In this document: positions 44,582 to 56,615 of the stretch, one piece after another
Layout of the letters: the number at the start of each line of letters is the position of its first letter
Numbering within the stretch: position 1 is the stretch's first letter
Source: Paracamarosporium sp. OC-R06-R3
Taxonomy: Eukaryota; Ascomycota; Dothideomycetes; Pleosporales; Didymosphaeriaceae
Length of the DNA stretch: 64,000 nt
Direction: 5' to 3'
NCBI GenBank assembly: GCA_019828545.1
Contig: JACVRA010000230.1
Location: forward strand, 4,462-68,461
Program-made: the position numbers and the translations under genes
The notes under the pieces: generated by a model
Databases searched by the model: none
What the model saw: the letters and a program-made list of their open reading frames with translations, nothing else
What the model was told of the DNA's origin: nothing

Positions 44582-46429
44582 TTACTTTTCACTCGCGAGA
44601 GTACCGGTAGTAACCTTCTCTGGCACCGTAGTGTCTTTCTTGTCGGCAGACGGCCCGTCTGACTTTTCCGTTTTGACGGATGAAGGTGATTCCGTGGTTT
44701 CTTTAGCGGAGCTGCCCTGTGGCCCAGGCGTCCCCTCGCGTGCGTTCTGCCCTGTTCCGTTAGACCTATCAACCTGGAAGTCGCGGTCCTTATCCTCGTC
44801 ATCATTGTCGAACATGTCGGCGTCGGCAGCTTCGGTCGTGATTTCGGTACCGTCGCCGAGGAGAATGATGCGGTTGCCTCCGCCTGAAAAGTCAACATGA
44901 AAATCAGAAACGAATTCTCAGGGTGACTCACCACCCATTCCGCGGTTGCCCTGGAAGCGGCTGTCGAGGTCCATGTCGATATCATCAGGGCTATCATCAA
45001 TTCGGTGATGCACTCCCGGCCCGCGGAATTCGGCTAAAACTTTGTATTAGAAAATGTACTAATTGCTGCCTTCTGAAGTAGGAGAGGCAGTTTCTTCAGA
45101 CTTGCCATATTCTGGCGGAGCGCAAGGTCCTTCTCCGTTTGCAACTCTCTTTGCAATATCTTCGTACCACTGCTCCTTCGTCCGTCCACGTAGAAGACCA
45201 ATGACAATCATAGTCATGTTGTCGCAACCTACACCACCAGTGTCACTGTTGCTCGCGAGACAATTGTCCATCATGTTTTCACATATAGATGCAAGATCCT
45301 GCTTCGCAACGATACCGCGTCTAACGAATTCGATGACAGCTTGCGAGGACTGGCAGTCCCAGATTCCTATACGGGTGTAAGCTGACGGGCTTGAAGACCA
45401 AGTGGGAAGTCTCACCATCACAAGCAATGACCAGGAACTCGTCATCTTCGCTGATATCATGTATCTCAACATCAGGATAGGCGGTCACTATCTGCTGCTC
45501 AGGCGGGAGCTCGGCGCTCTTCTTGAACTCAAAGTCTCCGATAGCTCTCGACAGAGCGAGGTTGCCGTTGACACGACCAAAGTCAACAAAGCCTCCGGCA
45601 GCCTGAATGCGTGCTTTCTCGGCTATAGATGATCAGAGAAGTCTCATAGATCAGCAGGAATTACGAACCTTCATTCTGGGGCTTGTGGTCGTATGAAAGA
45701 GGCTTTGCCCGGCCTTTGATGCCCAAAACACTTCGCGAATCACCCGAATTGGCCTGCAGGTGTCAGCAATTGCTGGCCAGGTCCTATGAGGATTTTATAC
45801 GTACCACATAGATCTTGTCGTTGGAAATGATGCCAACGGAAGCGGTGCATCCCGAGACTTCTTCTTCATACTTGGGGTCTATTCCAGCGAATTAGCGCTG
45901 CACCACAAGGCTGAAGAAAGTATCCAAACGTACCACTCAGTATCGCCCGGTCTGTCGCCAGGAAGCCATCCTGCAGAGCCTTTTTTATGTCGCCCTCCTT
46001 GAAGGCTTCCTGCTTTGCGACAATCTCATGGAGGTGGTCGCCTGTGTATATCGCTACCTTGTCGCCGCCGTGGCCGTCGTAGACGCCGAAGAAACTCAGT
46101 CGCTTGTCTGCAGGTGTGGACTTGCCCTCCTCGCCCAGGGCTTGCAGGTCTAGGATGCATGCATGGGCGTCCTCCATGCTGATTCGCCATCCCTGCATCG
46201 AGGACACACCAAAAATCAAGTCATCGCCATCGCCGCTTTGGGATTTCTGAAAATAAGCACGCGTCAGCCAGGCACACGACAGGGAAAGGGTCTCGGGCTG
46301 CGCAGCGTCGCGCCCACGGCCGTTGCCAAGGCAGGCGGCAGGGTCAGAGTGCGCAGTGCGGGGGCGGGGAGGGGCATTGGAGGAGTGACATACCTTCTCG
46401 ACGACGGGTTCGGAGAGAGTCTGACCCAT
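44582..46429 (-). CDS. PTC2: PP2C-type protein phosphatase (Ptc2/Ptc3 type)
   Basis: Eight exons (46429-46394, 46246-45934, 45878-45805, 45753-45669, 45622-45416, 45366-45106, 45033-44932, 44883-44582) join to 459 residues. The N-terminus [12 protein letters not shown] carries a Gly at position 2, as in N-myristoylated Ptc2/3. Mn/Mg-binding and catalytic motifs are present: [63 protein letters not shown] and [13 protein letters not shown]. The C-terminal 115 residues are acidic and disordered. Ptc2 dephosphorylates Hog1 and other kinases. Intron 6 (45105-45034) begins GCAAGT, a GC-AG intron; joining there restores [16 protein letters not shown], while reading through gives an early stop. The remaining introns are GT-AG. 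Confidence 0.9.
45034..45105 (-). other. GC-AG intron in PTC2
   Basis: A 72-nt intron with donor TG|GCAAGT and acceptor TTTTAG, phase 1. It is the only boundary pair that restores the conserved [11 protein letters not shown] stretch; no usable GT donor lies nearby. Confidence 0.75.
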
Positions 46430-47909
46430 TCTGTCCGCAGTCTACAAGGACGAGGGAGAGCGGAGGAGGGAGATGTCGAGGCGGAGGGCGAACGGGTTCC
46501 CGGGCATAGAATTGTGTAGCGTCACAGAGCCGTGTGGGGTATCGCGACGTGAAGAGGGCGGCGGTAGCGGATGCAGCAGGTCAGTGAGCGATGCGGGCAG
46601 AGGAGGCGGGGACGGCAGGCGTCGGGAAGAAAAAGCAGACGTCTTTGCGGACCAGAAGGGTGTTTGCGAAGTGCAGGTGTCGTGTGTGATGGAACAGTCT
46701 GCTCTCCGAGAACCAGAACACGGCGCTAGTCCGCCTTGGGGCCTGCAGGTGTGGCTGAACGTCATTGCTCTGTCCTATGCGCATCGAGAACTCGTCGCCG
46801 GCCCAACTTTGGCCCAGCGTCTCCACCGGACCGTGAAAGGCGCCTAGGAATGTGCCTTTGTTATGACGCTGAAGGGTCCTGCGTGGTGGCTCGAGACACA
46901 CCAGAGCCCTATCCACAAGGGGGGCACAGAACGCCCCTCCGAGCGCGGACACGCAGAGGCGGCGGCTGCTGCTGCTACCGCTGCTGCTACCGCTGCCTAG
47001 ACCAGTCTGCATTTCGTCACTTTCATTCGAGGCAGTATACACTTCACTCGCGTGCCGCCGGTCAGAGACGTTTCACAGCAAGGCGCCCAGGCTGCGGCTG
47101 CGGCTACGGCTGACAGATGCGCGCAAACTTTTACACCGGACAAAGATATCTCCTTGTCCCCAATTCCTCGTCTAGGCTAGTCGTGTAGCGAGGGTGAGAT
47201 TTGAAATTTGAACGTCGCATAGCGCCATGGGGAGCACTGCCACAATCAACTGCCGCCAGGAGAATGTGTCGGTTGCTCGCGTGCTTTCACTTGCAGCCAC
47301 TGGGGCATCTCGCGCGTATGCGTGAGGCACGGAGATGATCGCTGCCTCGGGGCCTTTCGCTGACAGGAACAAGCTGCATGCATCCCGAGACACGTTCACT
47401 CAAGTAAGCTCCTCCACCAGAGGTGAACACTGAAATATGCCGGCAGCTCGTCTCGCTTCGTTGTTCTGGTACTCACCGTTAAAGAATAGCAGTCACCGGA
47501 CCACTCTGCTTTGATCGTAAAGAAACCGTCATGTCACAAGCAGAAACCATATTGGATGGAAAACATCCATCCTTGCTCCGCAATCGAGACGTCCTCTGAT
47601 CCTGAGATCACCACGCAGAAACGTATGATACCCACTATCCAAGTGCAACGCATACCTTCAGATATTAATGTTGCTCTTGCTCGGTTGCAAAGTCCAATCA
47701 CCCTTCTGTGTAGAGGATCTAAAGGCTACGGAGTCTTCGGTACGCGTCAGTGCGTCGTGCCTCGGGACATCCATTAGCGCGGGTTGTTGCCGCATCATTA
47801 CTTAGAACGACCGAGGCAATGCCATCGCAGATATACCTGTGGCCTCCGAGACTCTACTCATTCATCTTGTGCATCTTCCCTTTCCTTTGTATTTCACTAA
47901 ATCATCACA
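46430..47909. promoter_or_regulatory. divergent PTC2 / acyl-CoA oxidase promoter region
   Basis: A spacer of 1.48 kb with no supported gene. A CTG/CCG-rich microsatellite lies at 46961-46997. CCTCGG, the core bound by the fungal fatty-acid regulators FarA/FarB, occurs at 47345-47350 and 47760-47765 and as CCGAGG at 47811-47816. Confidence 0.55.
47760..47816 (+). promoter_or_regulatory. pair of CCTCGG (FarA/FarB-type) elements
   Basis: CCTCGG at 47760-47765 and its complement at 47811-47816 lie 94-150 nt upstream of the acyl-CoA oxidase ATG. In Aspergillus such motifs mark genes of peroxisomal beta-oxidation. Six-base motifs occur by chance, so location and gene function are the supporting evidence. 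Confidence 0.5.
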
Positions 47910-50105
47910 ATGGCACCGACACCAGATTGGGTAAAGCAATTGAAGCCTTCGGGCCCGCAAGGTCACGAGCTGCTCTCCGCCGAGCGTGGCCAGAGTGATA
48001 TCAATGTAGAGAAGCTTCAGCAATTGCTCCTCACAAAAGATGTTATTGAAAGGAGGAACAAGATCATAAGCATCTTAAAGTCGGAGCCGGTCTTTGACAA
48101 GTCTTCCAACTACTTCTCGGGTCGAATGGAACGTTTCGAGCGTGCCCTCGCCCGTGAAAAAAAGCTCCAACTTTTGAGACGGAAGCACGACTGGAACATT
48201 GACGAGTTTCGAACGGCCTCTGAAGCTGTGGGTGAGCCTGGTCCTTATGCTCTCCACGAGTCTATGTTCAAGGTATGGTAGTGTACTCGTAACATGACTA
48301 CTGAGCTAACAAGCAAGATCACCATTGGCGAACAAGGAACACCGGAACAGCAGGAGAAGTTCTTGAAGCCTGCCATAGACTACAAGATCATCGGTTGCTA
48401 TGCTCAGACAGAACTCGGACACGGTTCCAACGTCCGTGGCCTTGAGACGACTGCGACATGGAATGCTGAGGATCAGACTTTCACAATCCACTCGCCACAT
48501 CTCACCGCATCCAAATGGTGGATTGGATCTCTCGGACGAACTGCTAACTTTGCTTGCGTCATGGCGCAGCTCTATATCGGCGGAAAGAGCTACGGCCCTC
48601 ATCCTTTCATTGTTCAGATCCGTGATTTGAAGACACACGAACCGCTAGAGAACATCCACGTTGGCGACATCGGACCCAAGTTTGGCTACAACACAATGGA
48701 TAATGGATTCTTGCTTTTCAACCACGTCAAGGTGCCGCACTTTAACATGCTTAGCCGCTTCTCAAAAATCGATCCCCAGACGAACAAGTACGTTCGCCAG
48801 GGCAGCCCGTCTCTTATTTACGGCACTCTCACATGGGTTCGGTCCACTATCGTCATGCAAGCTGGTTCTGTTCTTGCTCGCGGTGCCACCATCGCAACCC
48901 GCTACTGTGCCGTTCGACGCCAATTCCAAGATCGCGACGCACCGCAAGGGGAGAAGGGTGAGAACCCTGTACTAAATTACACAATGGTACAGATCCGTCT
49001 ACTTCCGCTCCTCGCTGCCACATTTGCTTTGCATTTCACTGGCAAAGGTATGATGAACTTGTACCAAGAGAACCAGAAGCGAATGAAAGAGAGCGGCGCG
49101 AAGCGTGAGTCAGGCACGAGAGGTGCTGGACCAGAGGAGACAGAGGCGGGTAGTGATATCCTCGCGGATCTCCATGCCACTTCTTGCGGACTTAAGGCTC
49201 TCTCGAGTACCATTGCTGCCGAGGGACTTGAGGTTTGCCGCAGAGCATGTGGAGGCCACGGATACTCCAGCTTCTCCGGAATCGGGAGCCATTATTCAGA
49301 TTATTTGCCTACTGTGACGTGGGAGGGAGACAACTACATGCTCACCCAGCAGGTCGCTCGTTATGTAAGTCGTACATGGACTCTTTCGCCCTCAGAACAC
49401 TAACACCACTACCACCAGCTTCTCAAGTCTGCCCGCTCCGTGCTTTCCGGCGCAAAGCCCACAAACGACACCACTCGTATCCTGACAGACTTCCGTTCCC
49501 GCTCAGAGATTGGGTGCGCCTTCGACATCCTCGGCTCAGACGAGGACCTCGTCTCCGCCTTCGCCTGGCGCACCTCCTTTCTCACCTTCGAAGCCCTCAA
49601 GCACCGCGACGACCTCAAGAAGCCCTGGAATGACCTCCTCGTCGACTTCTACCGCCTCTCTAAAGCCCACTCGCAGTACCTTGTTGTGAAGAACTTCTAC
49701 GAGGCGCTCAAGCACGGCAACGTAGTCAACGAGGTCGACGCTACGACCCTGGACGTCCTTTGGAAACTGTTCCGCCTCTGGGCCCTGCACACGCTTGAGC
49801 AGGAAGGGTCCGAGTTCTTCGCTTCTGGAGCGGCCTCGCGGCATCAGATCAGTCTGGCTAGGACCAACGCCGTGATGAAGCTGTTGAAGGAGATTCGACC
49901 GCATGCGGTTCGGCTGGTTGATGGGTGGGGTTTCGATGACTGGGTATTGGACTCTTCGCTTGGACGGTTCGACGGAAAGGTTTACGAGGATATGTTCCAT
50001 CGGGCGAGCGAGTTGAACCCTTTGAATGGGGTGACTGTGGACCCATATCCGGAGAATGAGGTCTTGTTTAAGAAGGTGGAGCCGTTGGTAAAGAGCAAGT
50101 TGTAA
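47910..50105 (+). CDS. POX1: peroxisomal acyl-CoA oxidase
   Basis: Exons 47910-48272, 48318-49364 and 49419-50105 join to 698 residues. The FAD enzyme carries out the first step of peroxisomal beta-oxidation, making trans-2-enoyl-CoA and hydrogen peroxide. Family landmarks are YAQTELGHGSNVRGLETTA (flavin/substrate site), KWWIGSLGRTANF, GDIGPKFGYNTMDNG, RRACGGHGYSSFSGI and VTWEGDNYMLTQQVARY, where the Glu is the likely catalytic base. The chain ends KVEPLVKSKL, a perfect PTS1. Intron 1 is only 45 nt. Yeast POX1 is 748 residues; fungal orthologs near 700 are common. Its upstream region carries CCTCGG motifs, consistent with induction by fatty acids. Confidence 0.94.
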
Positions 50106-51871
50106 AGGGTCGTGGGATGTAGATGTGTTGTGCAACAGATTGGCGATAAGATATTCGATTGGATTGTAACCACACCGAATTAGGAACGTGACAAGGTATG
50201 GCTATGAGCGTGGAGAGCCATGTATGGCTGTGTTGTACATACGAGGTTATTTGGCTGCACATATGTTTCATGTCCATAGTCTTGAATATGTATCTGAGGG
50301 TTTTTGGTTTAGTTCCTTGTCAACCCAACGAGTACTCTAATGCCTCTACCTCAGCTCAAGCCACCTGACCACAGAACAAGTCTTGATAACGACTTGCGTG
50401 TATCTCTCTCCGCATGCTCCCAGAGCTGAATCCCACTCGCCTTCTTTGGTATTGGCCCTAATATTAGCAGAGCCCAGATATGTTTACTATGTCCCTACCT
50501 CTTTTGTCTTTAAGAAGCTTAGGCCATCTTTCACTACTCTATCACCAACCCACCACCCACGCGCCTTCCTCAGGCTACAAAACCCCATCTACGCCTTGTA
50601 CCCTATATATGTCTTTCAATTAAGAATCCTATCACCGAATCAAACAGAAACTCGTAATTGGGTTCTTTGAGCCGGGCTTCGAAATGGCTTTTAGTTTTTG
50701 ACTTTTTGGCTCTTCAAAAGATCAGACGATGCGCCAGTTCGAAACCTCCATATTCCTGTCCATCTTTTAATTTTCCTGTTGTTCACTTATTCACTCACTC
50801 ACTCGCTCATTCATGATATATTCTGGCCCACCTGATTCCTCAACCCGCCACCGAGGCTGAATCACCGCTTTGTCTGCTATGTTACGATTCAATTATAGAC
50901 GCTCCAATCAATTGGATAACGTACGGTTGTAGACTCATGCGTGTCTATTGATGTGGAGCATGTGGTGGTTTGGTGTGCTAAATACTTTAGATATGGAAGG
51001 AGTTTCTTAAGCGGCAATGGCGTGGTAAAGCGAGCTTTTACTAGAAAGTAATCGAGAAGTACAGTGATGTGGAGGGATATGTGTAGATACTAGGAATTGA
51101 GGAAGAGAACTAGGGTTGGATTCGAACGACATTTGGAGGGCGCGGGGGTGAGTAGGCGGCGATCATTGTTGATACCCCGTGGGGCAAAACACAGGAGGCC
51201 CTCTTCCGAACACATGTGCATCGACCATGATCTGATGGTGGACTATCATAAGTAGTGCTTGGCCTTTTCATATGTTGTCTAGTTTCAAAACCACATGAGC
51301 TTCTGTATGCATTATCTAAATGATTGTAGTGTCGACCTGCTAGCGAGACGCGGTTACAGGTCGACCCTAGAACATGTCCTCGACCACGTTTCGCTACAAC
51401 GTATGGCTGCAAGAAAGATCAGCTAGGCGAAAAGGTTTGTCGCATCACGCGGTATGTTGAATAGGCGAGTAGGTCCGAAAAGGGGTCGGCTGTTTCATTG
51501 GCTTCTGCGGGGAAGGTCAAGCATCGTGAAGTATGGAGTGCGAAAGACATAGAGAGCATGAGGATAGTCCCATGGCAACGTAGACTGACAGTTGATGACA
51601 GCATATGGCTGACAGGAGACGAAGCTGTTAAAGCAAACGGCGACTATGGTACACGAAGAGTGAGAGGAAAAGGCCCCGCCAAGCCATCCCACGTTGTCGG
51701 TTGTCTGGTCGCGCTTTCCCGAGCTGTGACCGGAATTATCCGCGTGCGCCTCCTTAGTTCAGCAACGACCTCATTCTGCGTTGTTTTCCCTCCAAGCTCC
51801 GCAGAACTTTACCCTCATCAACACACTCACACTACAACCTTCTCCGCCTCTCACTCTACCGTATTTCCATC
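50106..51871. other. intergenic
   Basis: About 1.77 kb between the acyl-CoA oxidase stop and the porin start. No gene recognised. Pyrimidine-rich DNA just before 51872 (tccgcctctcactctacc) looks like the porin leader. Confidence 0.6.
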
Positions 51872-53124
51872 ATGGCCGACGTCTACGTTGCACAGAAGGT
51901 CGCTGCGGTCCTCCCGCCGCCCGCTTTCAGCGACATTGCGAAGTCCTCTAACGACGTACGTTGGCGCTCAAGCCAGACAGCTCCCATATGGCACAATTGC
52001 TTACCGCACTTCGCAGCTCATCAACAAGGACTTCTACCACGCTGCTGCAGGTCAGGCGCATTGATGAATTGCGCATTGCGCATGCTAACGCCCGCGCAGC
52101 CCAGCTCGAGGTCAAGCTCAAGGCTCCCAACGGTGTCAACTTCACCGCCAAGGGCACGTCGGCGCATGATGGACCTGTCTCCTCCTCGGTATGTTGCGCA
52201 CATGACAATTGCCTAAGAGGTCATTGCTAATGGTGCGAAACAGCTCGAGGGCAAGAAGGCGCTTTCCAACGGTATACACCTCCCATTTTTCAGTCTTATG
52301 ATACCCGTCGCTTTACCCGGCCGTATACCCATGTGCATTTTTCATTCTGCTCGCCCTCCAGAAAAAATGACAATATCGGGCTACACAATACAAATGCTGA
52401 CGAAGCGCCGGACAGGCATCAGCATCACCCAGTCGTGGAACACCGCCAACCTTCTCTCCACCAAGGTTGAGCTCAACGACACCCTCGCTTCTGGCTTGAA
52501 GACTGAGATCCTCAACAACTTCAAGCCCGATGCTGGAAACCAGGGCCAGAAGGTCAACTTCTTCTTCAAGCAGCACAACTTCCACGGTCGCATCTTCGGT
52601 GACCTCAAGGCCTCTGGTGCTGTCAGCGCCCTCGCCGATGCTGTCTTGAGCCACGAGGGCTTCCTCGTCGGTGGTGAGGTCGGCTACGACGTCCAGAAGG
52701 CTGCCATCACCAAGTACTCTGCTGCCGTCGGCTACAGCACCCCCATCTACAACGCGGCCATCACCGCCACCAACTCTCTCAGCGTCTTCTCCGCTGCCTA
52801 CTACCAGAAGGTCAACACCGCTGTCGAGGCCGGTGCCCGCGCCACCTGGGACTCCAAGTCCCAGGGTGCCGTTGGCCTTGAGCTTGCCGCCAAGTACAAG
52901 ATCGACCCTGCCTCATTCGCCAAGGTTAGTAAAACAGTATGCGTTGCACGAAACATCTCTGACAGTTTGGATAGGCCAAGATCAACAACCTCGGCATTGC
53001 GTCCCTCGCCTACAACACCAAGGTCAACAGCGGCTTGACCTTCGGCGTTGGTGGCTCTTTCGATACCCAGAAGCTGAACGAGTCTGGCCACAAGCTTGGC
53101 ACCAGCTTCACCTTTGAGGGTTAA
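51872..53124 (+). CDS. POR1: mitochondrial outer-membrane porin (VDAC)
   Basis: Six exons (51872-51955, 52017-52050, 52100-52188, 52244-52271, 52416-52924, 52975-53124) join to 297 residues. Exons 2 and 4 are only 34 and 28 nt. The 19-stranded beta-barrel channel passes metabolites across the outer membrane. Landmarks: PAFSDIAKSSND, LINKDFYHAAAAQLEVK (restored across two introns), APNGVNFTAKG, LSHEGFLVGGEVGYDVQKAA (the family signature), AAITKYSAAVGYS, and a C-terminus ending KLGTSFTFEG. The first 15 residues (MADVYVAQKVAAVLP) extend beyond the usual fungal start (MAVPAFSD), a small difference. The gene is complete. Confidence 0.93.
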
Positions 53125-53445
53125 GCACCTCGTCCTGGATAGTAAAAGTGCGGAGTTTGGGATAGACGAAGATGATTGGCTTGGTCCTGTAGCGGGTCAC
53201 TTCTTCGGCTTGACGTGCACACGAGCGATGTACTGTGGCTTTTAGCATGTAAAACTACTTGTCTCAATGCATCTCTGAAATTTTTTCATACCCAAGAACC
53301 TATGTTAACATGCTGTCTATGTATGCACTACTTCTACACGTGATGGCACAGATCTATACATATAACACGGATGCGGTCACCCAGGTTACCCTGTACTGAG
53401 GGGTTGATCCATACATCTTTATGACAGCTGGGCGATGTCCTTGGC
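53125..53445. other. intergenic, convergent 3' flanks
   Basis: 321 nt between the porin stop and the end of the minus-strand J-protein gene. No feature is seen. Confidence 0.6.
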
Positions 53446-54360
53446 TCATGCGTTTGCTTTCTTGCTTCCCTCGGTGCTGTTACTAAACATCTTGGTGACA
53501 GCGGCCGCTATGGCGACAACGCTCGACACCATGATGAAGTTGGCTAGCATGCCGCCTCTATCAAACTCCTGGGGTATCTCTGCCTCTCGCGCCCTCCGCC
53601 TCCTCGCGCTGATATGCTCGTAAACGGTGTCATGCGTCTGTTTGTGTTTCCTGTCGTCGAAGTGCGGGACCTCGTTTCCTTGTCCTGCTTGGCCGGGCCC
53701 GAACCCGTCCCCAAACCCGCCGTACGAGTCAGAAGCGGTGTTTTGTTCCGTTTGACTCCCCGCGTGCTGGTGCTGCGCGTACTCTGCTCTCTTCGCGCCG
53801 TGGCGCCCGTAGCCGCCGGCTTTGTAGAACGAGGGCGGCGGGCCACGGAACGTGCTCCGCTTCTTGTTCAGCCCGCTCGCTGGGCGCGATCCCGCGTAGC
53901 TCGCGGAGCTATAACTGCCCTGTGGGTGGTGATGGTGGTGGCCGGCGTGGGATCCCCAGCGCGAGCGCGAGTGCGCGTGCGACAGCTGGGCATCGTACTG
54001 GGCGCGTTTCTCCGGGACGGAGAGCACGTGGTAGGCTTCGCTTATGGCGACGAAACGTGTCGAGGCATTGGGGTCCGAGGCGTTGTGGTCCGGGTGGTGC
54101 TTCTTGGACAGCGTGTAGAACTGGCGTTTGATGTCGCCGGCCGAGGCATCGTGCTTGAGTTCGAGGACGTCGTAGTGATTGGGCGTCTCGGAGAGGCGGC
54201 GCGTAGAGGCGTGGAAGGATGCGGATTGTGTGGAGATGGGCATGCGCAGGCGGGCGTTGCGACGGCGGAGCGGAGGCAGGCCATGGTCAAGGCATGAAGC
54301 GCAGATCCAAAGGGCTCTAGTTTGGGGTCGAGGGAGGAAGGAGGGCGGGAGCAGAGGCAT
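53446..54360 (-). CDS. mitochondrial J-domain protein with C-terminal membrane segment
   Basis: A single exon. The frame is open from 54435, but the Met at 54360 opens MPLLPPSFLPRPQTRALWI and is preferred (304 residues); it leaves a basic, Arg-rich N-terminus with LRMPISTQSASFHASTRR, typical of a matrix-targeting presequence. The J domain follows (HYDVLELKHDAS, KKHHPDHN with the HPD loop, ISEAYHVLSVPEKRAQYD). A His/Gly/Ser-rich linker comes next, and a hydrophobic segment near the C-terminus (MLANFIMVSSVVAIAAAV). J-proteins stimulate Hsp70 ATPase; this one probably works with mitochondrial Hsp70 at the inner membrane. The specific ortholog was not identified. Confidence 0.82.
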   Translation of the reverse strand: MPLLPPSFLPRPQTRALWICASCLDHGLPPLRRRNARLRMPISTQSASFHASTRRLSETPNHYDVLELKHDASAGDIKRQFYTLSKKHHPDHNASDPNASTRFVAISEAYHVLSVPEKRAQYDAQLSHAHSRSRWGSHAGHHHHHPQGSYSSASYAGSRPASGLNKKRSTFRGPPPSFYKAGGYGRHGAKRAEYAQHQHAGSQTEQNTASDSYGGFGDGFGPGQAGQGNEVPHFDDRKHKQTHDTVYEHISARRRRAREAEIPQEFDRGGMLANFIMVSSVVAIAAAVTKMFSNSTEGSKKANA

Positions 54361-56176
<1,816 letters not shown>

Positions 56177-56615
56177 TCGAAGAGAGTGCCATTGGACTGT
56201 TTGTTGCATTGGGATGGGTTTGCATGGGGATGCGGGCGGTCATACAAGATTGGGACATACTCGCTATACTGTACCACAACAATGAATCATGATCTTTTAC
56301 AATTTATGCGGGCGTGTTCTTGTTGTGTTTTGTTTTGTGGGCGTGGTTCTTCCGGAGAGTGCTCGGTGGTCGACATGTGGGTCTAATCACTTTGTACTAG
56401 CAAGATATGAGTCTGGTTCTGCATCATAGGTTGCGTTGGGCCATGATGTTTGATGCTTACACAGACATGATCTCTAACCCGTGCTTTCTGCGGCACAGCC
56501 AATAGTCAAGTCTCTACGCCCGTAGATCACAAACGAACAAACTTGCGCTGAAGTATCAACAGATGCAATATGCTCAACATGCTAACGCCATACAAATGCA
56601 ACATTCCATCCACGC
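56177..56615. other. intergenic, convergent 3' flanks
   Basis: 439 nt between MAP2 and MPP10 stop codons. No feature seen. Confidence 0.6.

Noticed and set aside
51105..51130. T-loop-like ggattcgaac
   Set aside because: The stem bases do not pair and no anticodon arm lies at the right distance.
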